64,000 nt of DNA from Planctomycetota bacterium. Lineage in GTDB: Bacteria; Planctomycetota; UBA1135; GCA-002686595. Positions 19,301 through 28,433 of this stretch are shown one piece after another. The first letter of the stretch is position 1. Every line of letters starts with the position of its first letter. Both the position numbers and the translations under genes were made by a program. Below the pieces are notes generated by a model. The model saw only the letters and a program-made list of their open reading frames with translations, did not search any database and had not been told where the DNA came from. The stretch lies in contig JAPLOF010000059.1 of assembly GCA_026692665.1 (NCBI GenBank), positions 1 through 64,000 on the forward strand. The letters are read 5' to 3'.

Positions 19301-22300
19301 CGGGACGGCAACGCTCGCCGGCACCCAGCTGTGGGTGACCGTCACGGCACCGAACGTCGTCATCGACGGCTTCACGTTCGACGGCGACAACACGAGCCTG
19401 ACCTCGCCCTTCACGGCGAACGGCGCGAACCCCGACGTGGACGTCGGCATCTCGTCCGAGGCTCCGACGCCGGGCGACGGCCTGATCGTCCGCTACAACA
19501 TCGTCAAGAACGTCTTCCAGTTCGGCTTGGCGCTCGGTTCGACGGGCGGTCCGGCGATGGCCGGCCGCGTCGAGCACAACAAGATCCAGAACATCCCGTA
19601 CTGGGCCGGCGTGCTCGTCTACGACGACTACTACGCCGCGATCGAGGACAACTGCATCGTCGACGCCTGGCGCGGCGTCCAGACGAACAACTTCTACCAG
19701 GCCAAGCCCAGCGGCTCGTCGGCGACGATCGCGAACAACACGATCACGACGAAGACGCAAGTGATCGTCGGTGACACCACGTGGACCGACGTCGGCGGCA
19801 TCCTGGTCAACCTGCACTACTCCAACGCTTCGACCTGGTCGGTGACGGGCAACTCCGTCACCAACACCACGCCGAGCTCCGCGGGCAGCCGCGGCATCGA
19901 GTTGTGGAGCATCCAGACCGCCGTCGCGGTGACGTTCGCCGACAACAACTCGACGAACTTCGAGCGCGGCTACAACCTGTGGAACGCGCCCACCTCGTCG
20001 ACCATCACGGTCACGGGCGGCACGGTCACGGGCGGCCAGCAGGGCGTCGTGGCGACGAACTACGACTCCTACGGCGACGCCTTCTCGAGCGTCTATGCGA
20101 TCCAACGGGTGACGATCACGGGCGCTGCGCAGCAGGGCATCCTGGTGATCGACGACGCCGCGAACACGAATGCGGCGACCGTCGGGGCCACGATCTCGAA
20201 CTGCATCCTGAGCGGCAACGGAACCGGAATCCGCGCGTCGGGCGCGACCGGTGACACGACCGTCCAGGCGAACGACAACAGCATCACCACCTCGGGCGGC
20301 TTCGCGATCCAGAACCTCGACACGGGGACCCTGAACGCGACCTGCAACTGGTACGGCTCGGCGGCGAGCCAGGTCATCGCTCCGCTCATCGGCGGTCCCG
20401 TGACCTACACGCCCTGGCTCGTCTCCGGCACGGACAGCAACCTCGGACTCTCCGGCTTCCAGCCGGTGCCCGGAGCCTGCCTCGGCACGCCGGTCTCGAT
20501 CGTGGTCGCGAGCATCACGCACCTCGTCTGCCCGAGCGGCAACGGCGGCGCGATCGACGTGACGGCGAGCGGCGGCAGCACGCCCTACTCGTACCTGTGG
20601 TCGAACGGGGCCACGACGGAGGACCTCACGAGCATCCCGGCCGGCACCTACATGGTGACGGTCACGGACGCCAACGGTTCGACGGCTTCGGTCAGCGCCA
20701 CGGTGAACCCGGGCGTCGACGCGACGCCGCCGACGATCACCCTCTGCGCTCCGGCGCAGTCCGCTTCAGCGGGCGTGGGTTGCTCGGCGCTGCTGCCGAA
20801 CTTCGCAGCGGCCTCGACGGCCACCGACAACTGCGGCGGCGTGACGATCACGCAGGTCCCCGCGACGGGCACTTCCGTCGGACTCGGGACGACGTCGGTC
20901 GTCATCACGGCCACGGACGGCTCGGGCAACACGGCGACGTGCAGCACGAGCTTCACGGTCAGCGACACGACGCCGCCCTCGATCACGCAGGGCTCGATCG
21001 CGAGCTGCTACACGAGCCAGGCCGCCGCCCAGGCGGCGGCTGTCGCGGCCACGACGGCCGTCGACAACTGCTCGGGCACCCTGGCTCCGTCCAGCGTGGT
21101 GACGGTCGGCACGTGCAGCGCGACGATCACGCTGACGTACACGGACGCCTCCAGCAACTCGAGCAGTGCCGTCTACTCGACGCGGATCGACCCGATCGCT
21201 CCGACGATCTCGTGCCCGGCCAACATCTCGGTCATCGGCACGGGTCCGACGGCCGTCGTGGTCCCGCCGGCCGTGGCGAACGACAACTGCCCCGGCTTCA
21301 CGGTCACGAACTCGTTCAACGGCACGGCGAACGCCTCGGGCACCTACCCGATCGGCGTCACGACCGTCGTCTTCACGGTCACCGACGCGTGCGGCAACAG
21401 CGCCACGTGCTCGATGACGGTGACGGTCGTCCTGGGCGCGCCGCAGATGCGCATCAGCCAGGTCTTCGGTGGCGGCGGCCAGGTCGGCGCGCCGCTCACG
21501 CGTGACTTCGTCGAGCTCTACAACTCCGGCAACGTCGCGCAGACGATGACGAACTGGGGCCTGCAGATGACGACGTCCACGGGCACGACCTGGACGGTCG
21601 TCACCCTGAACGGCACGGTCAACCCGGGCCAGTACTACCTGGTCGGTCTGGCCACGGGCACTGCCGTCGTGGCTCCGGCGTTGCCGGTCACCGATGCCAC
21701 GGGCACGTTCGATCTCAGCTCCTCCGGCACGGCCGGCAGCAAGGTCGCGCTCACGAACACGAACGTCGCGCTCACGGGCGGCACGCCCGCGACCGCCGCG
21801 ATCGTGGACTTCGTCGGCTACGGCACGGGCTCGAACTGGCGCGAGCCGTTCGCCGGCGGGACGGTCGCGAACAACGCGGCCGGCTCGACGAGCAACCATG
21901 CGATCTGGCGTCTCGCCTGCGGAACGCAGGACACGAACAACAACGCCGCCGACTTCGCCAACAACTGGCCGACGCCGCGCAACCTCGCGACGGCGACGAA
22001 CAGCGGCCTGTCCGGCACGTCGGTCGCCTTCCCGTACCTCGTCGAGGGCGGGCAGACGGTCCGCATCGTCGCGGACGTCTACGACTGCGCTTCGCTCTCC
22101 ACGCCGGGCGGCACGACCGTCACGGCCAACCTGACGGCCCTGGGCGGCTCGGCGGCGCAGGCCTTGAACGACGCCGGAGTCGGCGGCGACGAGGTCGCGG
22201 GTGACGGGCTCTACTCCACGACGCTCGTCGTGCCGTTGGCCCAGACGGTGGGCACGTACTCGATCCCCGTCAGCTACGCGGCCGGGCCCAGCACGGGCGC

Positions 22301-25300
22301 CAGCTACGCGATGCTGCTCGTGAACCCGACCGCGACGCCCGACAACGACAACTGCGTCGGTGCCACGGTGGTCGCGGGTCCGTACACCCCGCCGGTCGTG
22401 GTGACGGGCAACCTCACGGGGGCGACGACGGAGACGAACCCGACGCTCTCGAGCCCGGTCGCCCCGACGACGGGCACCAGCAACCGCCGCGGTCTGTGGC
22501 ACCAGGTCACGGGCACGGGCAACACGATGACGGCGGCGCACTGCGCCACGTTGCCGTCGTTCGACTCGGTGATCCTGGTCTTCGGCGGCACGTGCGACGG
22601 CATGACGCAGGTCGCCGCGGGCGACGACAACTGCGGCACGCTGGCGAGTGCCTCGTGGTGCTCGGTCGCGGGTGCTCCGTACTGGATCTACTCGGCGGCC
22701 TTCGGCACGGGCGCGCAGACGGCGGCCTTCACGCTGACCATCAGCGACAGCGGGGTCGCGTGCGGCACCGCGCTGCCGGTGACGGTGTGTGCTCCGAACC
22801 TCGGGCCGGTGAACACGGTCGAGCTGGAGCCCGGATTCGGTCCGCAGAACAACGACGGCTGCGACAGCACGCCGGGCCTGTTCCGCTCCGTGAGCCCGAG
22901 CTTCCCGGCGGCGACGCTGCGGGGCACCGCGCGCGGCTTCGGCGGGAACCGTGACGTCGACTGGTACCGCTTCCAAGCGGCGGCCACCGACGCGCTCACG
23001 GTCACGCTGACGGCGCAGTTCCAGGGGATCGCGGAGATCCGCCTGCTGGGGCCCACGGGCACGTGCAGCACGAACACCCTGCTCGGCCAATCGCCGATCT
23101 CGAACCGCTGCTCGACGACCACGGTCTCGACGGCGGTCAGGGCCGGCAACTGGTACGCCGTGCGCGTCCTCGAGATCGGGGCTCCGACCGGTGTCTTCGG
23201 CGGGGTCTTCCCCGGCGCCACCACCTACAACTACACGGCCACCGTCCAACTGGGCGGCCCGCCGGCGAACGATCTGTGCGCGAACGCGACGAACCTCACG
23301 CTCGGCGCGGCCGCGATCACGGGCCTGATCAACGGACAGACGAACCAGGACGGCACGTCGGCTTGCGACGCCAGCGGCCTGGACGTCTGGTACCGCGTCA
23401 CGCTGACGGCGCCCAGCAGCACGCTGAGCGCGGACACGTGCGGGTCGTCGATCGACACCGTCCTGTCGCTCTACAACTCCTGTGGCGGAACGCTCCTGGG
23501 TTGCAACGACGATTGCGGTGGAACGCCGTGCGGCGCGACGAGCTCGTGCTTGTCGGTCTCCGGTCTGCCGGCGGGCACCTACTTCCTGCGTGTGTCGAAC
23601 AAGGGTCTCGGAACGGGCACGTTCCAGATCAAGACGTCGGCGACGCTGGACAACGATGCCTGCTCGGGTGCGATCACGATCTCGGTGCCCTCGGTGAACC
23701 TCGGCACCACGATCGGCGCGACGGCCGAGACGCCGGCTCCGCCGGTGTGCGTCGGGCCGCTCGGCACCGGTAGCCAGAGCTTCACGTACACGAACGGCGT
23801 CTGGTACCGCTTGTCGGTCCCGACGACGCAGACCGTGACGCTCGACACGCTGGCCTCGGCCTACGACTCGAAGATCTGGGTGTTCGACGGTTCGTCGGGT
23901 TGCGGCGCGCTGACGTGCGTCACGGCCAACGACGACATCCAGGGATCGCCGTTCCAGTCGAAGGTCTCGTTCGTCGCCCAGGCGGGCGTCGACTACCGCG
24001 TCCTCGTGGCTCCGTTCACGACGACGACTGGCAACTTCACGCTGACGGCGACGGGCAGTCCGACGCCGGCGAACGACCAGTGCGCGAGCCCGGCGACGAT
24101 CGCCGGTCTCTCGGGCTCGGTCGGCGGGACCACGGTCGGTGCCACGGGTGCGAACAACACCTCCTCCCTGGCCATGCCCTCGTGCAACGGGGCGTACGGC
24201 TACTTCGACGTCTGGTACTCGTACACGGCACCGTGCACGGGCAGCCTGACGCTCGGGACCTGCGGCTCCTACGACACGGTCCTCTCGGTGCACTCGACGT
24301 GCCCGAGCCTGACCGTGAGCAATGAGATCGCCGGCTCGTGCAACAACGACGGCCCGGTCGGTTGCACGCCCGGATCGCAAGTCATCCTGCCGGTGACCGG
24401 TGGCACGACCTACCTGGTGCGCGTCGTCGGCTTCAACGGTGCGGCGAACGGCAACACGTTCAACCTGACGTGGAGCCTGCTCGACACGACGAACCCGGTG
24501 ATCACCACCTGCGCTCCGCCGGTGACGGTCAACGCGAACCCGAGCTGTCAGGGCACGATCCCGAGCCTCGTCGGCTCGGTGGTCGCGTCGGACGCCTGCT
24601 CGGGCGTCACGATCACGCAGTCGCCGGTGGCGGGCACGGTGGTGGGTCTCGGGACGACGCCGGTGACCATCACGGTCACCGACGGTGCCGGGAACACCGC
24701 GACGTGCTCGACGTCGGTCCTCGTGGTCGACGTGACTCCGCCGACGCTCGTCTGCGGGCCGGCTCAGACGGTCGCGGCAAACGGCAGCTGCCTCGGCACG
24801 GTCCCGAACGTGACCTCCTCGGCCACCGCTTCGGACTGCAACGGCGTGACGCTGACGCAGTCTCCCGCGGCCGGATCGAGCGTCCCGCTGGGCACCTCGT
24901 CGATCGTGGTCACGGCGACCGACGGCGCGGGCAACCCGAGCACCTGCTCGGTCAGCCTGACCGTCGTCGACCTGACGCCGCCTTCGATCACGACCTGTGC
25001 TTCGGGCACCAGTGTCGCGGCGAACGCGAGTTGCCAGGGCACGATCCCGAGCCTCGTCGGTCAGGTCGTGGCCAGCGACGCGTGCGGCGGCGTGACGGTC
25101 ACGCAGGTTCCGCCTGCGGGCACGGTGGTCGGTCTCGGCACGACGGTCGTCACCCTGACCGTCACCGACGGGGCCGGCAACTTCTCGACCTGTCTCGCCG
25201 CGGTGCTCGTCTTCAGCCCGGACACGGACAGCGACGGCACCGTCGATTGCCTCGACGGCTGCCCGACCGATCCGGCGAAGATCGCGCCCGGCCAGTGCGG

Positions 25301-26072
25301 GTGTGGTGTGGTGGACACCGACACGGACTCCGACACGATCGCGGACTGCGTCGACAACTGCGACACCGTCGCCAACGCCGGCCAGCAGGACTTCGACAGC
25401 GACGGGGTCGGTGACGCCTGCGACAACTGCGTGGCGTTCTCGAACCCGACGCAGGGCGACTGCGACGGCGACACGATCGGCGACACCTGCGAGATCGCCA
25501 ACGGCGTGCCGGACTGCAACATGAACGGCATCCCCGACCCGTGCGACATCGCGTCGCTCGCGAGCGCGGACCTCAACGCGAACACGATCCCCGACGAGTG
25601 CGAGATCAACGGCGGCACGCCGTTCTGCTTCGGCTACACGGGCTGCCCGTGCGGCAACAACTCGGTGAACGGTTCGGGCGAAGGTTGCCGCAACTCGACG
25701 GGCCTGGGTGCCCGCCTCGTGGGCTCGGGCCTGACCTCGCTGTCCGCCGACGGTCTCCTCCTGTCGGTGACCCACCTCGCCGCGCCGCCGATGGGCGGGA
25801 GCTTCTGCCTCTTCTTCCAAGGGGATGCGCAGACGAACGTGCCCTTCCTCGACGGGCGTCGTTGCGCGGCCGGTGCGGTCGTGCGTCTCGCGACGAAGAG
25901 CCACACGGGCGCTTCGACGTACCCGCAAGTCGGCGACCTCGCGGTCCACACGCGTGGCCTCGTCGCCGCGCCGGGTGTCCGCACCTACCAGGTCTGGTAC
26001 CGCAACCCGAGCGGTCCGTGCGGGCAGGGCTCGAACCTGTCCAACGGCCTGTCGGTGATCTGGGTGCCGTGA
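13314..26072 (+). CDS. Giant secreted multidomain protein (lamin-tail, PPC-like, GEVED, HYR, TSP3, beta-helix modules)
   Basis: The 4252-residue protein has a Sec signal peptide (residues 1-32, ending TSAFA). In order: lamin-tail domain (33-190); a small beta domain; PPC-like beta modules; GEVED (about 783-940); four PPC-like modules each opening with an N-D/N-x-C motif (946-1496); four HYR modules (1497-1822); TSP3-like Ca motif and MopE-like DCNDG repeat (1823-1925); right-handed beta-helix (about 1928-2372); SprB-like module; two to three HYR; second lamin-tail (2712 on); PPC-like series; three HYR (about 3723-3967); TSP3/EF-type Asp repeats (to about 4100); Cys-rich C-terminal module opening [12 protein letters not shown] (about 4104 on). 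There is no LPXTG or PEP-CTERM end. It is probably a surface or extracellular adhesion or matrix protein stabilised by calcium. ATG 13314 gives the signal peptide directly. Function is inferred from modules only. Confidence 0.85.
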   Translation: MLEFRRSEPFVRTLLASLLTLCAFLAGTSAFAQVRISQIYGGGGTGAATGMLYRSDYVELYNAGGSSVNLQNWSIQYSSSSGTTWAVSTISTTAVNILPGRYFLVQLSTNTVTTELATLPTADSTPSTATDMSGVTGKVALVNSITALTGLSTSATIQDLVGYGTTANWNEPASIGSAYSSANNAPNISTVTALYRRNCGNTDANNNATDWTTGFPSPRSSATAAAAGMTGIGWGAPMFPKSGQNTRLHVTPSLCGTGGASAGTTVTANLTSIGGSATQTLFDNGTNGDETSGDGIFTFTAAVSATSGSKTIPVTFTDGTNSGGCNIVVVVNTTAPTNDNPETATALVGPYTTPVTSSGVFTGATSEGDPITTLGAPQSPALAAGMNVSSLGRRGVWYSVTGTGTKLSADLCLTSPAIDTMMIVFTGTTDGLTVVANNDNSGDCGGAGGSDTNSASSLGANAGSSWCSVLGATYYIWIAPPASGASTAPFTIRITDRGASCTAVTSASICTPTPGAGAVLEVEPADGPATDDGCDVAVGVSNRFMDLSGVGSTPVNFAGTARNWAATRDPDWWRFTAVTTGTVAVTVTSQTGVQIAIQLLNGAGGTCSPAPTVLAASQFSQRCVPMSTSAAVTAGNTYAIRILGVSSTLGAANAGGISVGASSINYVGSVTLNASAPTISGVAVSASPALQGTNQVLFATVVPGSSPASTGLSVVGDLSNLGGSTSQVFLDNGVAPDALAGDNIFTAQLTIGLDITDSTTGKIFTLVVSDAQSRSSAPAFGLPVGYCASTSSSSSFEYIRRVQVGTLDSTPAGTGRSFYTYYPSIDTSGVTTTTVNQAGTAGITVTLSGASYSGDRANVYCDWNRNGLFTDSGETTLLNGGGGPTGANTNIFTGTISVPAGALLGFTRMRVTMFDTSSAALSNPCISFSFGEVEDYVVTVAPPVTPANDLCINAITIPASGTGVGGTSGNNALALLDGGSTGCSVAVDKDVWYSFQPATTGNWRISTCTGTAFDTVVEVYNACGGSVVGCNDDFAGCGSGVQSSTTLALSSATNYRIRVASKGAGGAGGAFTLVVIQPPPANDECAGAIAAFDGVNAYTTASATDTTVPTACSSITKDVWYSYVATTTGTVTVTNCPASNAGASNTPSGWDSVIGIYSGACASLTNLSCADGGGACSLNESLATASVTAGQTYFIRIGSFSTNPTATGTFVIAPPTPPPANDACTGATLIAVPSVTNGSTALATAESPVPPTCNGPTGSGSQSLTITSGVWYRVNVASTQTVTLDTLATSYDSKIWVYTGTCGALSCVTFNDDINASPFQSKVAWVATAGVDYFILVAPFSTTTGAFTLTASGAATPANNLCSSPATISGFSGTIAGTTVGATGENNTASSAMPSCNGAYSFFDVWYSYTAPCTGNLTLGTCGSYDTILSVHSTCPTATVSNEIAGACNNDGPVGCTPGSQLALAVTSGTTYLIRVVGNVGAAAGNTFNLTWSLPDTTLPIISSCAPAQSASAGAGCQAALPSFTAGVVASDNCGIASITQVPAAGTLVGLGVTPVTITVTDGAGNTATCNTSFTVSDTTAPTITLCASGSSAVAGGGGCNAAVPNYAALTSATDACGAPVITQVPAAGTLVGAGVTLVTITATDGAGNTATCNANFTVTDPAPTITTCAPAQSAFANASCQAAVPDFTASTVAADNCTVTLSQSPAAGTLVGLGVTNVTITATDGASQTATCSASFTVTDNTPPTITTCAPIQSAIANGMCQGTVPDFTATTSATDNCGSVVLTQVPAAGAVVGLGATSVTITATDGAGNTATCLTSFSVNSPDTDGDSTIDCLDGCPNDPLKTAPGLCGCGNVDVQLTFYQDLDGDGYGNAGVSVLACSAPSGYVALSGDCNDGNAAVNPGAAEICFNLIDDDCNVTIDDLAVGPVFNVTQNAYFCTIQAAINDANAGDVITVGAGTYVENLAITKSVTLRGANVGIDPCTGARTAETIVIPASGTATLAGTQLWVTVTAPNVVIDGFTFDGDNTSLTSPFTANGANPDVDVGISSEAPTPGDGLIVRYNIVKNVFQFGLALGSTGGPAMAGRVEHNKIQNIPYWAGVLVYDDYYAAIEDNCIVDAWRGVQTNNFYQAKPSGSSATIANNTITTKTQVIVGDTTWTDVGGILVNLHYSNASTWSVTGNSVTNTTPSSAGSRGIELWSIQTAVAVTFADNNSTNFERGYNLWNAPTSSTITVTGGTVTGGQQGVVATNYDSYGDAFSSVYAIQRVTITGAAQQGILVIDDAANTNAATVGATISNCILSGNGTGIRASGATGDTTVQANDNSITTSGGFAIQNLDTGTLNATCNWYGSAASQVIAPLIGGPVTYTPWLVSGTDSNLGLSGFQPVPGACLGTPVSIVVASITHLVCPSGNGGAIDVTASGGSTPYSYLWSNGATTEDLTSIPAGTYMVTVTDANGSTASVSATVNPGVDATPPTITLCAPAQSASAGVGCSALLPNFAAASTATDNCGGVTITQVPATGTSVGLGTTSVVITATDGSGNTATCSTSFTVSDTTPPSITQGSIASCYTSQAAAQAAAVAATTAVDNCSGTLAPSSVVTVGTCSATITLTYTDASSNSSSAVYSTRIDPIAPTISCPANISVIGTGPTAVVVPPAVANDNCPGFTVTNSFNGTANASGTYPIGVTTVVFTVTDACGNSATCSMTVTVVLGAPQMRISQVFGGGGQVGAPLTRDFVELYNSGNVAQTMTNWGLQMTTSTGTTWTVVTLNGTVNPGQYYLVGLATGTAVVAPALPVTDATGTFDLSSSGTAGSKVALTNTNVALTGGTPATAAIVDFVGYGTGSNWREPFAGGTVANNAAGSTSNHAIWRLACGTQDTNNNAADFANNWPTPRNLATATNSGLSGTSVAFPYLVEGGQTVRIVADVYDCASLSTPGGTTVTANLTALGGSAAQALNDAGVGGDEVAGDGLYSTTLVVPLAQTVGTYSIPVSYAAGPSTGASYAMLLVNPTATPDNDNCVGATVVAGPYTPPVVVTGNLTGATTETNPTLSSPVAPTTGTSNRRGLWHQVTGTGNTMTAAHCATLPSFDSVILVFGGTCDGMTQVAAGDDNCGTLASASWCSVAGAPYWIYSAAFGTGAQTAAFTLTISDSGVACGTALPVTVCAPNLGPVNTVELEPGFGPQNNDGCDSTPGLFRSVSPSFPAATLRGTARGFGGNRDVDWYRFQAAATDALTVTLTAQFQGIAEIRLLGPTGTCSTNTLLGQSPISNRCSTTTVSTAVRAGNWYAVRVLEIGAPTGVFGGVFPGATTYNYTATVQLGGPPANDLCANATNLTLGAAAITGLINGQTNQDGTSACDASGLDVWYRVTLTAPSSTLSADTCGSSIDTVLSLYNSCGGTLLGCNDDCGGTPCGATSSCLSVSGLPAGTYFLRVSNKGLGTGTFQIKTSATLDNDACSGAITISVPSVNLGTTIGATAETPAPPVCVGPLGTGSQSFTYTNGVWYRLSVPTTQTVTLDTLASAYDSKIWVFDGSSGCGALTCVTANDDIQGSPFQSKVSFVAQAGVDYRVLVAPFTTTTGNFTLTATGSPTPANDQCASPATIAGLSGSVGGTTVGATGANNTSSLAMPSCNGAYGYFDVWYSYTAPCTGSLTLGTCGSYDTVLSVHSTCPSLTVSNEIAGSCNNDGPVGCTPGSQVILPVTGGTTYLVRVVGFNGAANGNTFNLTWSLLDTTNPVITTCAPPVTVNANPSCQGTIPSLVGSVVASDACSGVTITQSPVAGTVVGLGTTPVTITVTDGAGNTATCSTSVLVVDVTPPTLVCGPAQTVAANGSCLGTVPNVTSSATASDCNGVTLTQSPAAGSSVPLGTSSIVVTATDGAGNPSTCSVSLTVVDLTPPSITTCASGTSVAANASCQGTIPSLVGQVVASDACGGVTVTQVPPAGTVVGLGTTVVTLTVTDGAGNFSTCLAAVLVFSPDTDSDGTVDCLDGCPTDPAKIAPGQCGCGVVDTDTDSDTIADCVDNCDTVANAGQQDFDSDGVGDACDNCVAFSNPTQGDCDGDTIGDTCEIANGVPDCNMNGIPDPCDIASLASADLNANTIPDECEINGGTPFCFGYTGCPCGNNSVNGSGEGCRNSTGLGARLVGSGLTSLSADGLLLSVTHLAAPPMGGSFCLFFQGDAQTNVPFLDGRRCAAGAVVRLATKSHTGASTYPQVGDLAVHTRGLVAAPGVRTYQVWYRNPSGPCGQGSNLSNGLSVIWVP
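13410..18880 (+). repeat. Copy A of an internal module-series duplication
   Basis: The encoded order is lamin-tail, a beta domain with a D-N-G-x-x-x-D-E-x-x-G-D-G-like stretch, PPC-like, an E-P-A-D-G-P-x-x-D-D-G-C domain, GEVED, PPC-like modules, HYR modules and a DTDGD-DCLDGCP end. The same order recurs in copy B. The last two PPC-like modules before the HYR series are the most similar between copies (for example both contain [17 protein letters not shown] and [13 protein letters not shown]). Confidence 0.8.
21446..25310 (+). repeat. Copy B of the internal module-series duplication
   Basis: This copy is collinear with copy A but lacks the GEVED module, one beta domain, one PPC-like module and one HYR. 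Protein landmarks shared with copy A: RISQ(I/V)(Y/F)GGGG, FVELYN/YVELYN, DTNNNA/DANNNA, TVTANLT, GCTPGSQ and the DCLDGCP(N/T)DP end. Its codon use is more uniformly GC-ending than the first part of copy A. Confidence 0.8.
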
Positions 26073-26080
26073 GCCTGCGC

Positions 26081-26106
26081 GCCCCGTCGACACGCGTCGA
26101 CGGGGC
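26081..26106 (+). terminator. Perfect hairpin 8 bp after the giant gene
   Basis: GCCCCGTCGAC (26081-26091) pairs exactly with GTCGACGGGGC (26096-26106) around a 4-nt ACGC loop. A pyrimidine-rich stretch follows. An 11-bp perfect stem directly after a stop codon is very likely a transcription terminator. Confidence 0.75.
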
Positions 26107-26150
26107 CTGCTTCCCCCCGCGCCCACGGGACGCGGGACTCGCTTGACGAA

Positions 26151-26178
26151 CCGGCCGCGGGATCTCTCCCGCGGCCGG
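26151..26178 (+). terminator. Second perfect hairpin between giant gene and trkH
   Basis: CCGGCCGCGGGA (26151-26162) pairs exactly with TCCCGCGGCCGG (26167-26178) around a TCTC loop, 44 bp after the first hairpin and 43 bp before the trkH start. It is probably a second terminator; alternatively it is a leader structure of trkH. Confidence 0.6.
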
Positions 26179-26221
26179 ATTCGTCGCTGCGCGGGCCTCT
26201 GCGGACACTAGCCTGTCGCGC

Positions 26222-28018
26222 ATGCAGGTACGCCGCGCGGAGTGGCTGGCGTTTCTCCGCGCCCTCCTGCGCATCGGCGCGCTGGGAGCGCTAGCGGGCC
26301 TCGTCGCCGACTTCGGCCTGCCCCTCGAGGATCGTTGGCGCTCGGCCATCCGGGCCGGGCAGCTCGCGCTGGTGGCGCTCTTCGCGCTGAAGACCGTGCT
26401 CGGGCTGGCCTGGGCTCCGGATCGCCGCCGCTTCCTGCGCGAGCGCTGGCTCGAGGTCCTCCTGCTGGCCCTGATCGTGCTCGACATCGCCCTGGGCCTC
26501 GCCCTCGAGCGCCGCGGTCCTCTGGCCGGCGCATGGTTCTTCGGCGTCCAGCTCTACCTCGTCGCCCGCCTCCTCCTGTCGCTGGCCCACGTGCAGGAGT
26601 GGTTCTCCCGGCGGGCTCTGCGGCCGGCTCTGTGGCTCCTCGCGAGCTTCACGGGCCTCTCGCTCGCCGGCGCGGGCCTGCTGCTCCTGCCGCGTTCGCG
26701 CGCGGAAGGGGTCGAGCCGTGGACGTTCACGGACGCTTTCTTCACCGCGACGAGCGCCGTGTGCGTCACGGGTCTCTCGGTGCGGGACGTCGGCAGCGAG
26801 CTGTCCTTCCGCGGCCAGGCACTCCTGCTCGCCCTGATCCAGGTCGGTGGCCTGGGCATCGTCGCCATCGCCTGCGCCGCCGGATTCCTGGAGCGCGGCC
26901 GGCTCTCCCTGCGCGAGTCGCGACTCCTGGGCGAGGCGGTCGGCTTCCGGAGCCCGGGTCACCTGCGCCGTTTCCTCGGGTTCGCGATCGGGTTCACGCT
27001 CGTCGTCGAGGCGGTGGGCGCGGGACTCCTGTGGCTCGCCGTCGAGGGACGCGACCTCGGCGGCCACGACCGCGCGTGGTGGTCGGTCTTCCATGCCGTC
27101 TCGGCCTTCTGCAACGCGGGCTTCGCGCTGTCGAGCGCGAGCCTCGCGCCCTTCGCGCGGGACGAGGCCGTGCTGGCCGTGATCGGCTCCCTGATCGTGC
27201 TCGGGGGGCTCGGCTTCGCCGTGCACATGGACCTCCTGGCGCTGCGCCCGCTGTCGCTCACGACGCTGCGCTGGGCGCGCTGGCGGCTGTCGGAGTCCAT
27301 CCACTGGCCCTGGCGTCACGCCGTGTTCCAGGGGGATTCCCCGCCGCGCCTCGCGCTCTCCTCGCGTCTCGTGCTCGTGACGACGGCGGTCCTGCTCCTC
27401 TGTGGCACGCTGGCCTTCCTGGCGGGGGAGCGCGGCGGCGTGCTCGGCGCCGAAGGCGTCGCGGAACAGTGGGTCCAGTCGGCCTTCGCCTCGATCTCGG
27501 CCCGCACGGCGGGCTTCCAGACGAACGACCTGACGCAACTCGCCGGGCCGACGCTGCTCGCGACCATGCTCCTCATGGTCGTCGGCGCCTCGCCACTCTC
27601 GACCGGCGGTGGCGTGAAGACCTCGACGCTGGCCGTCGCGTTCCTGACGTTGCGCTCGATGACGCGCGATCGCGACCAGGTCGAGGCCTTCGGGCGCTCG
27701 ATCCCGCGGCAGGTCGTGAACGCGTGCATGGCGATCACCGTTCTCTATGCGGTCGCGGTCGTGATCGTGACCGCGGCTCTGCTCGCGACCCAGCGCGGCC
27801 TGGCCTTCCAGGGCGCCATCTTCGAGAGCGTGTCCGCGCTCTCGACCGTCGGTCTGTCTCTGAACGTCACGCCGCAGCTGGACGACACGGGCCGCTGGAT
27901 CGTCGCCGCGGCGATGATCGCGGGCCGGATCGGCCCGCTGGCCTGCCTGTGGAGTTTCGTGTCGCGCGGACGTGCCTTGCGCTACCGCTATCCGGACGAG
28001 AACGTGGTCGTCTCATGA
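26222..28018 (+). CDS. trkH: TrkH/KtrB-type potassium uptake channel subunit
   Basis: The 598-residue membrane protein has four M1-P-M2 repeats with selectivity-filter loops: SAVCVTGLS (about 178), SAFCNAGFA (about 294), SARTAGFQT (about 426) and SALSTVGLS (about 538), each with the conserved filter Gly. Extra N-terminal helices (residues 1-130) precede the first repeat, as in larger TrkH forms. It imports K+ across the inner membrane, gated by a cytosolic TrkA/KtrA ring. The TrkA-N gene follows 10 bp downstream, so the two form an operon. The ATG at 26222 is the first after the double hairpin. Confidence 0.92.
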   Translation: MQVRRAEWLAFLRALLRIGALGALAGLVADFGLPLEDRWRSAIRAGQLALVALFALKTVLGLAWAPDRRRFLRERWLEVLLLALIVLDIALGLALERRGPLAGAWFFGVQLYLVARLLLSLAHVQEWFSRRALRPALWLLASFTGLSLAGAGLLLLPRSRAEGVEPWTFTDAFFTATSAVCVTGLSVRDVGSELSFRGQALLLALIQVGGLGIVAIACAAGFLERGRLSLRESRLLGEAVGFRSPGHLRRFLGFAIGFTLVVEAVGAGLLWLAVEGRDLGGHDRAWWSVFHAVSAFCNAGFALSSASLAPFARDEAVLAVIGSLIVLGGLGFAVHMDLLALRPLSLTTLRWARWRLSESIHWPWRHAVFQGDSPPRLALSSRLVLVTTAVLLLCGTLAFLAGERGGVLGAEGVAEQWVQSAFASISARTAGFQTNDLTQLAGPTLLATMLLMVVGASPLSTGGGVKTSTLAVAFLTLRSMTRDRDQVEAFGRSIPRQVVNACMAITVLYAVAVVIVTAALLATQRGLAFQGAIFESVSALSTVGLSLNVTPQLDDTGRWIVAAAMIAGRIGPLACLWSFVSRGRALRYRYPDENVVVS

Positions 28019-28028
28019 GGACACTCTG

Positions 28029-28433
28029 GTGAAGGTCGCCGTCGTGGGATTGGGTCTCTTCGGGCGGGCGCTGGCCGTCGATCTCGCGCGCGCGGGAGCC
28101 GAGGTCGTCGCGGTGGACACCGACATGGCGCTCGTCGAGGACGTGCGCGACGAGGTCGCGCTCGCCGTGTGCCTCGACGCTACGGACGCGAAGGAGCTGC
28201 GTGCCCAGGGGATCCACAAGGTCGACGTGCTCGTCGCGAGCATCGGCAACGACTTCGAGGCCAATCAGTTGCTCGTGGTGCTGGCTGTCGAACTCGGGAT
28301 CCCGCGCATCGTGGCGCGTGCGCCCTCGGCGAACCACGCCCGGATCCTGAAGCTGCTCGGGGCACACGAAGTCGTGCTCCCCGAGATCGAGGTGGCGGAG
28401 CGCATGGCGCGCTCCCTCCTGGCCGGCGCCTGA
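28029..28433 (+). CDS. TrkA-N (RCK) potassium channel regulator, N domain only
   Basis: The 134-residue Rossmann protein has the NAD/ATP-binding motif GLGLFG (residues 7-12), an acidic end to beta-2 (VDTD) and the family D-A-T-D stretch. It regulates the TrkH channel encoded just upstream. Full KtrA/TrkA proteins add a TrkA-C ligand domain; here the protein stops after the N domain, which is short for the family. The start is GTG 28029 (reads VKVAVVGLG). An earlier in-frame ATG at 27972 would overlap trkH and add non-homologous sequence. The stop abuts the convergent lipoprotein stop (TGATCA). Confidence 0.85.
   Translation: MKVAVVGLGLFGRALAVDLARAGAEVVAVDTDMALVEDVRDEVALAVCLDATDAKELRAQGIHKVDVLVASIGNDFEANQLLVVLAVELGIPRIVARAPSANHARILKLLGAHEVVLPEIEVAERMARSLLAGA

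Noticed and set aside
17229..20522. Minus-strand open frame of 1097 codons
   Set aside because: Same reason: low-complexity Arg/Asp/Val content opposite a real coding frame.
20766..26126. Minus-strand open frame of 1786 codons opposite the giant gene
   Set aside because: Arg/Ala/Asp-rich with no domain pattern; a mirror of the codon bias of the plus-strand gene, which has clear modules and a signal peptide.
27972..28028. Longer start for the TrkA-N protein
   Set aside because: It would overlap trkH and add residues before the Rossmann strand that match no family member.
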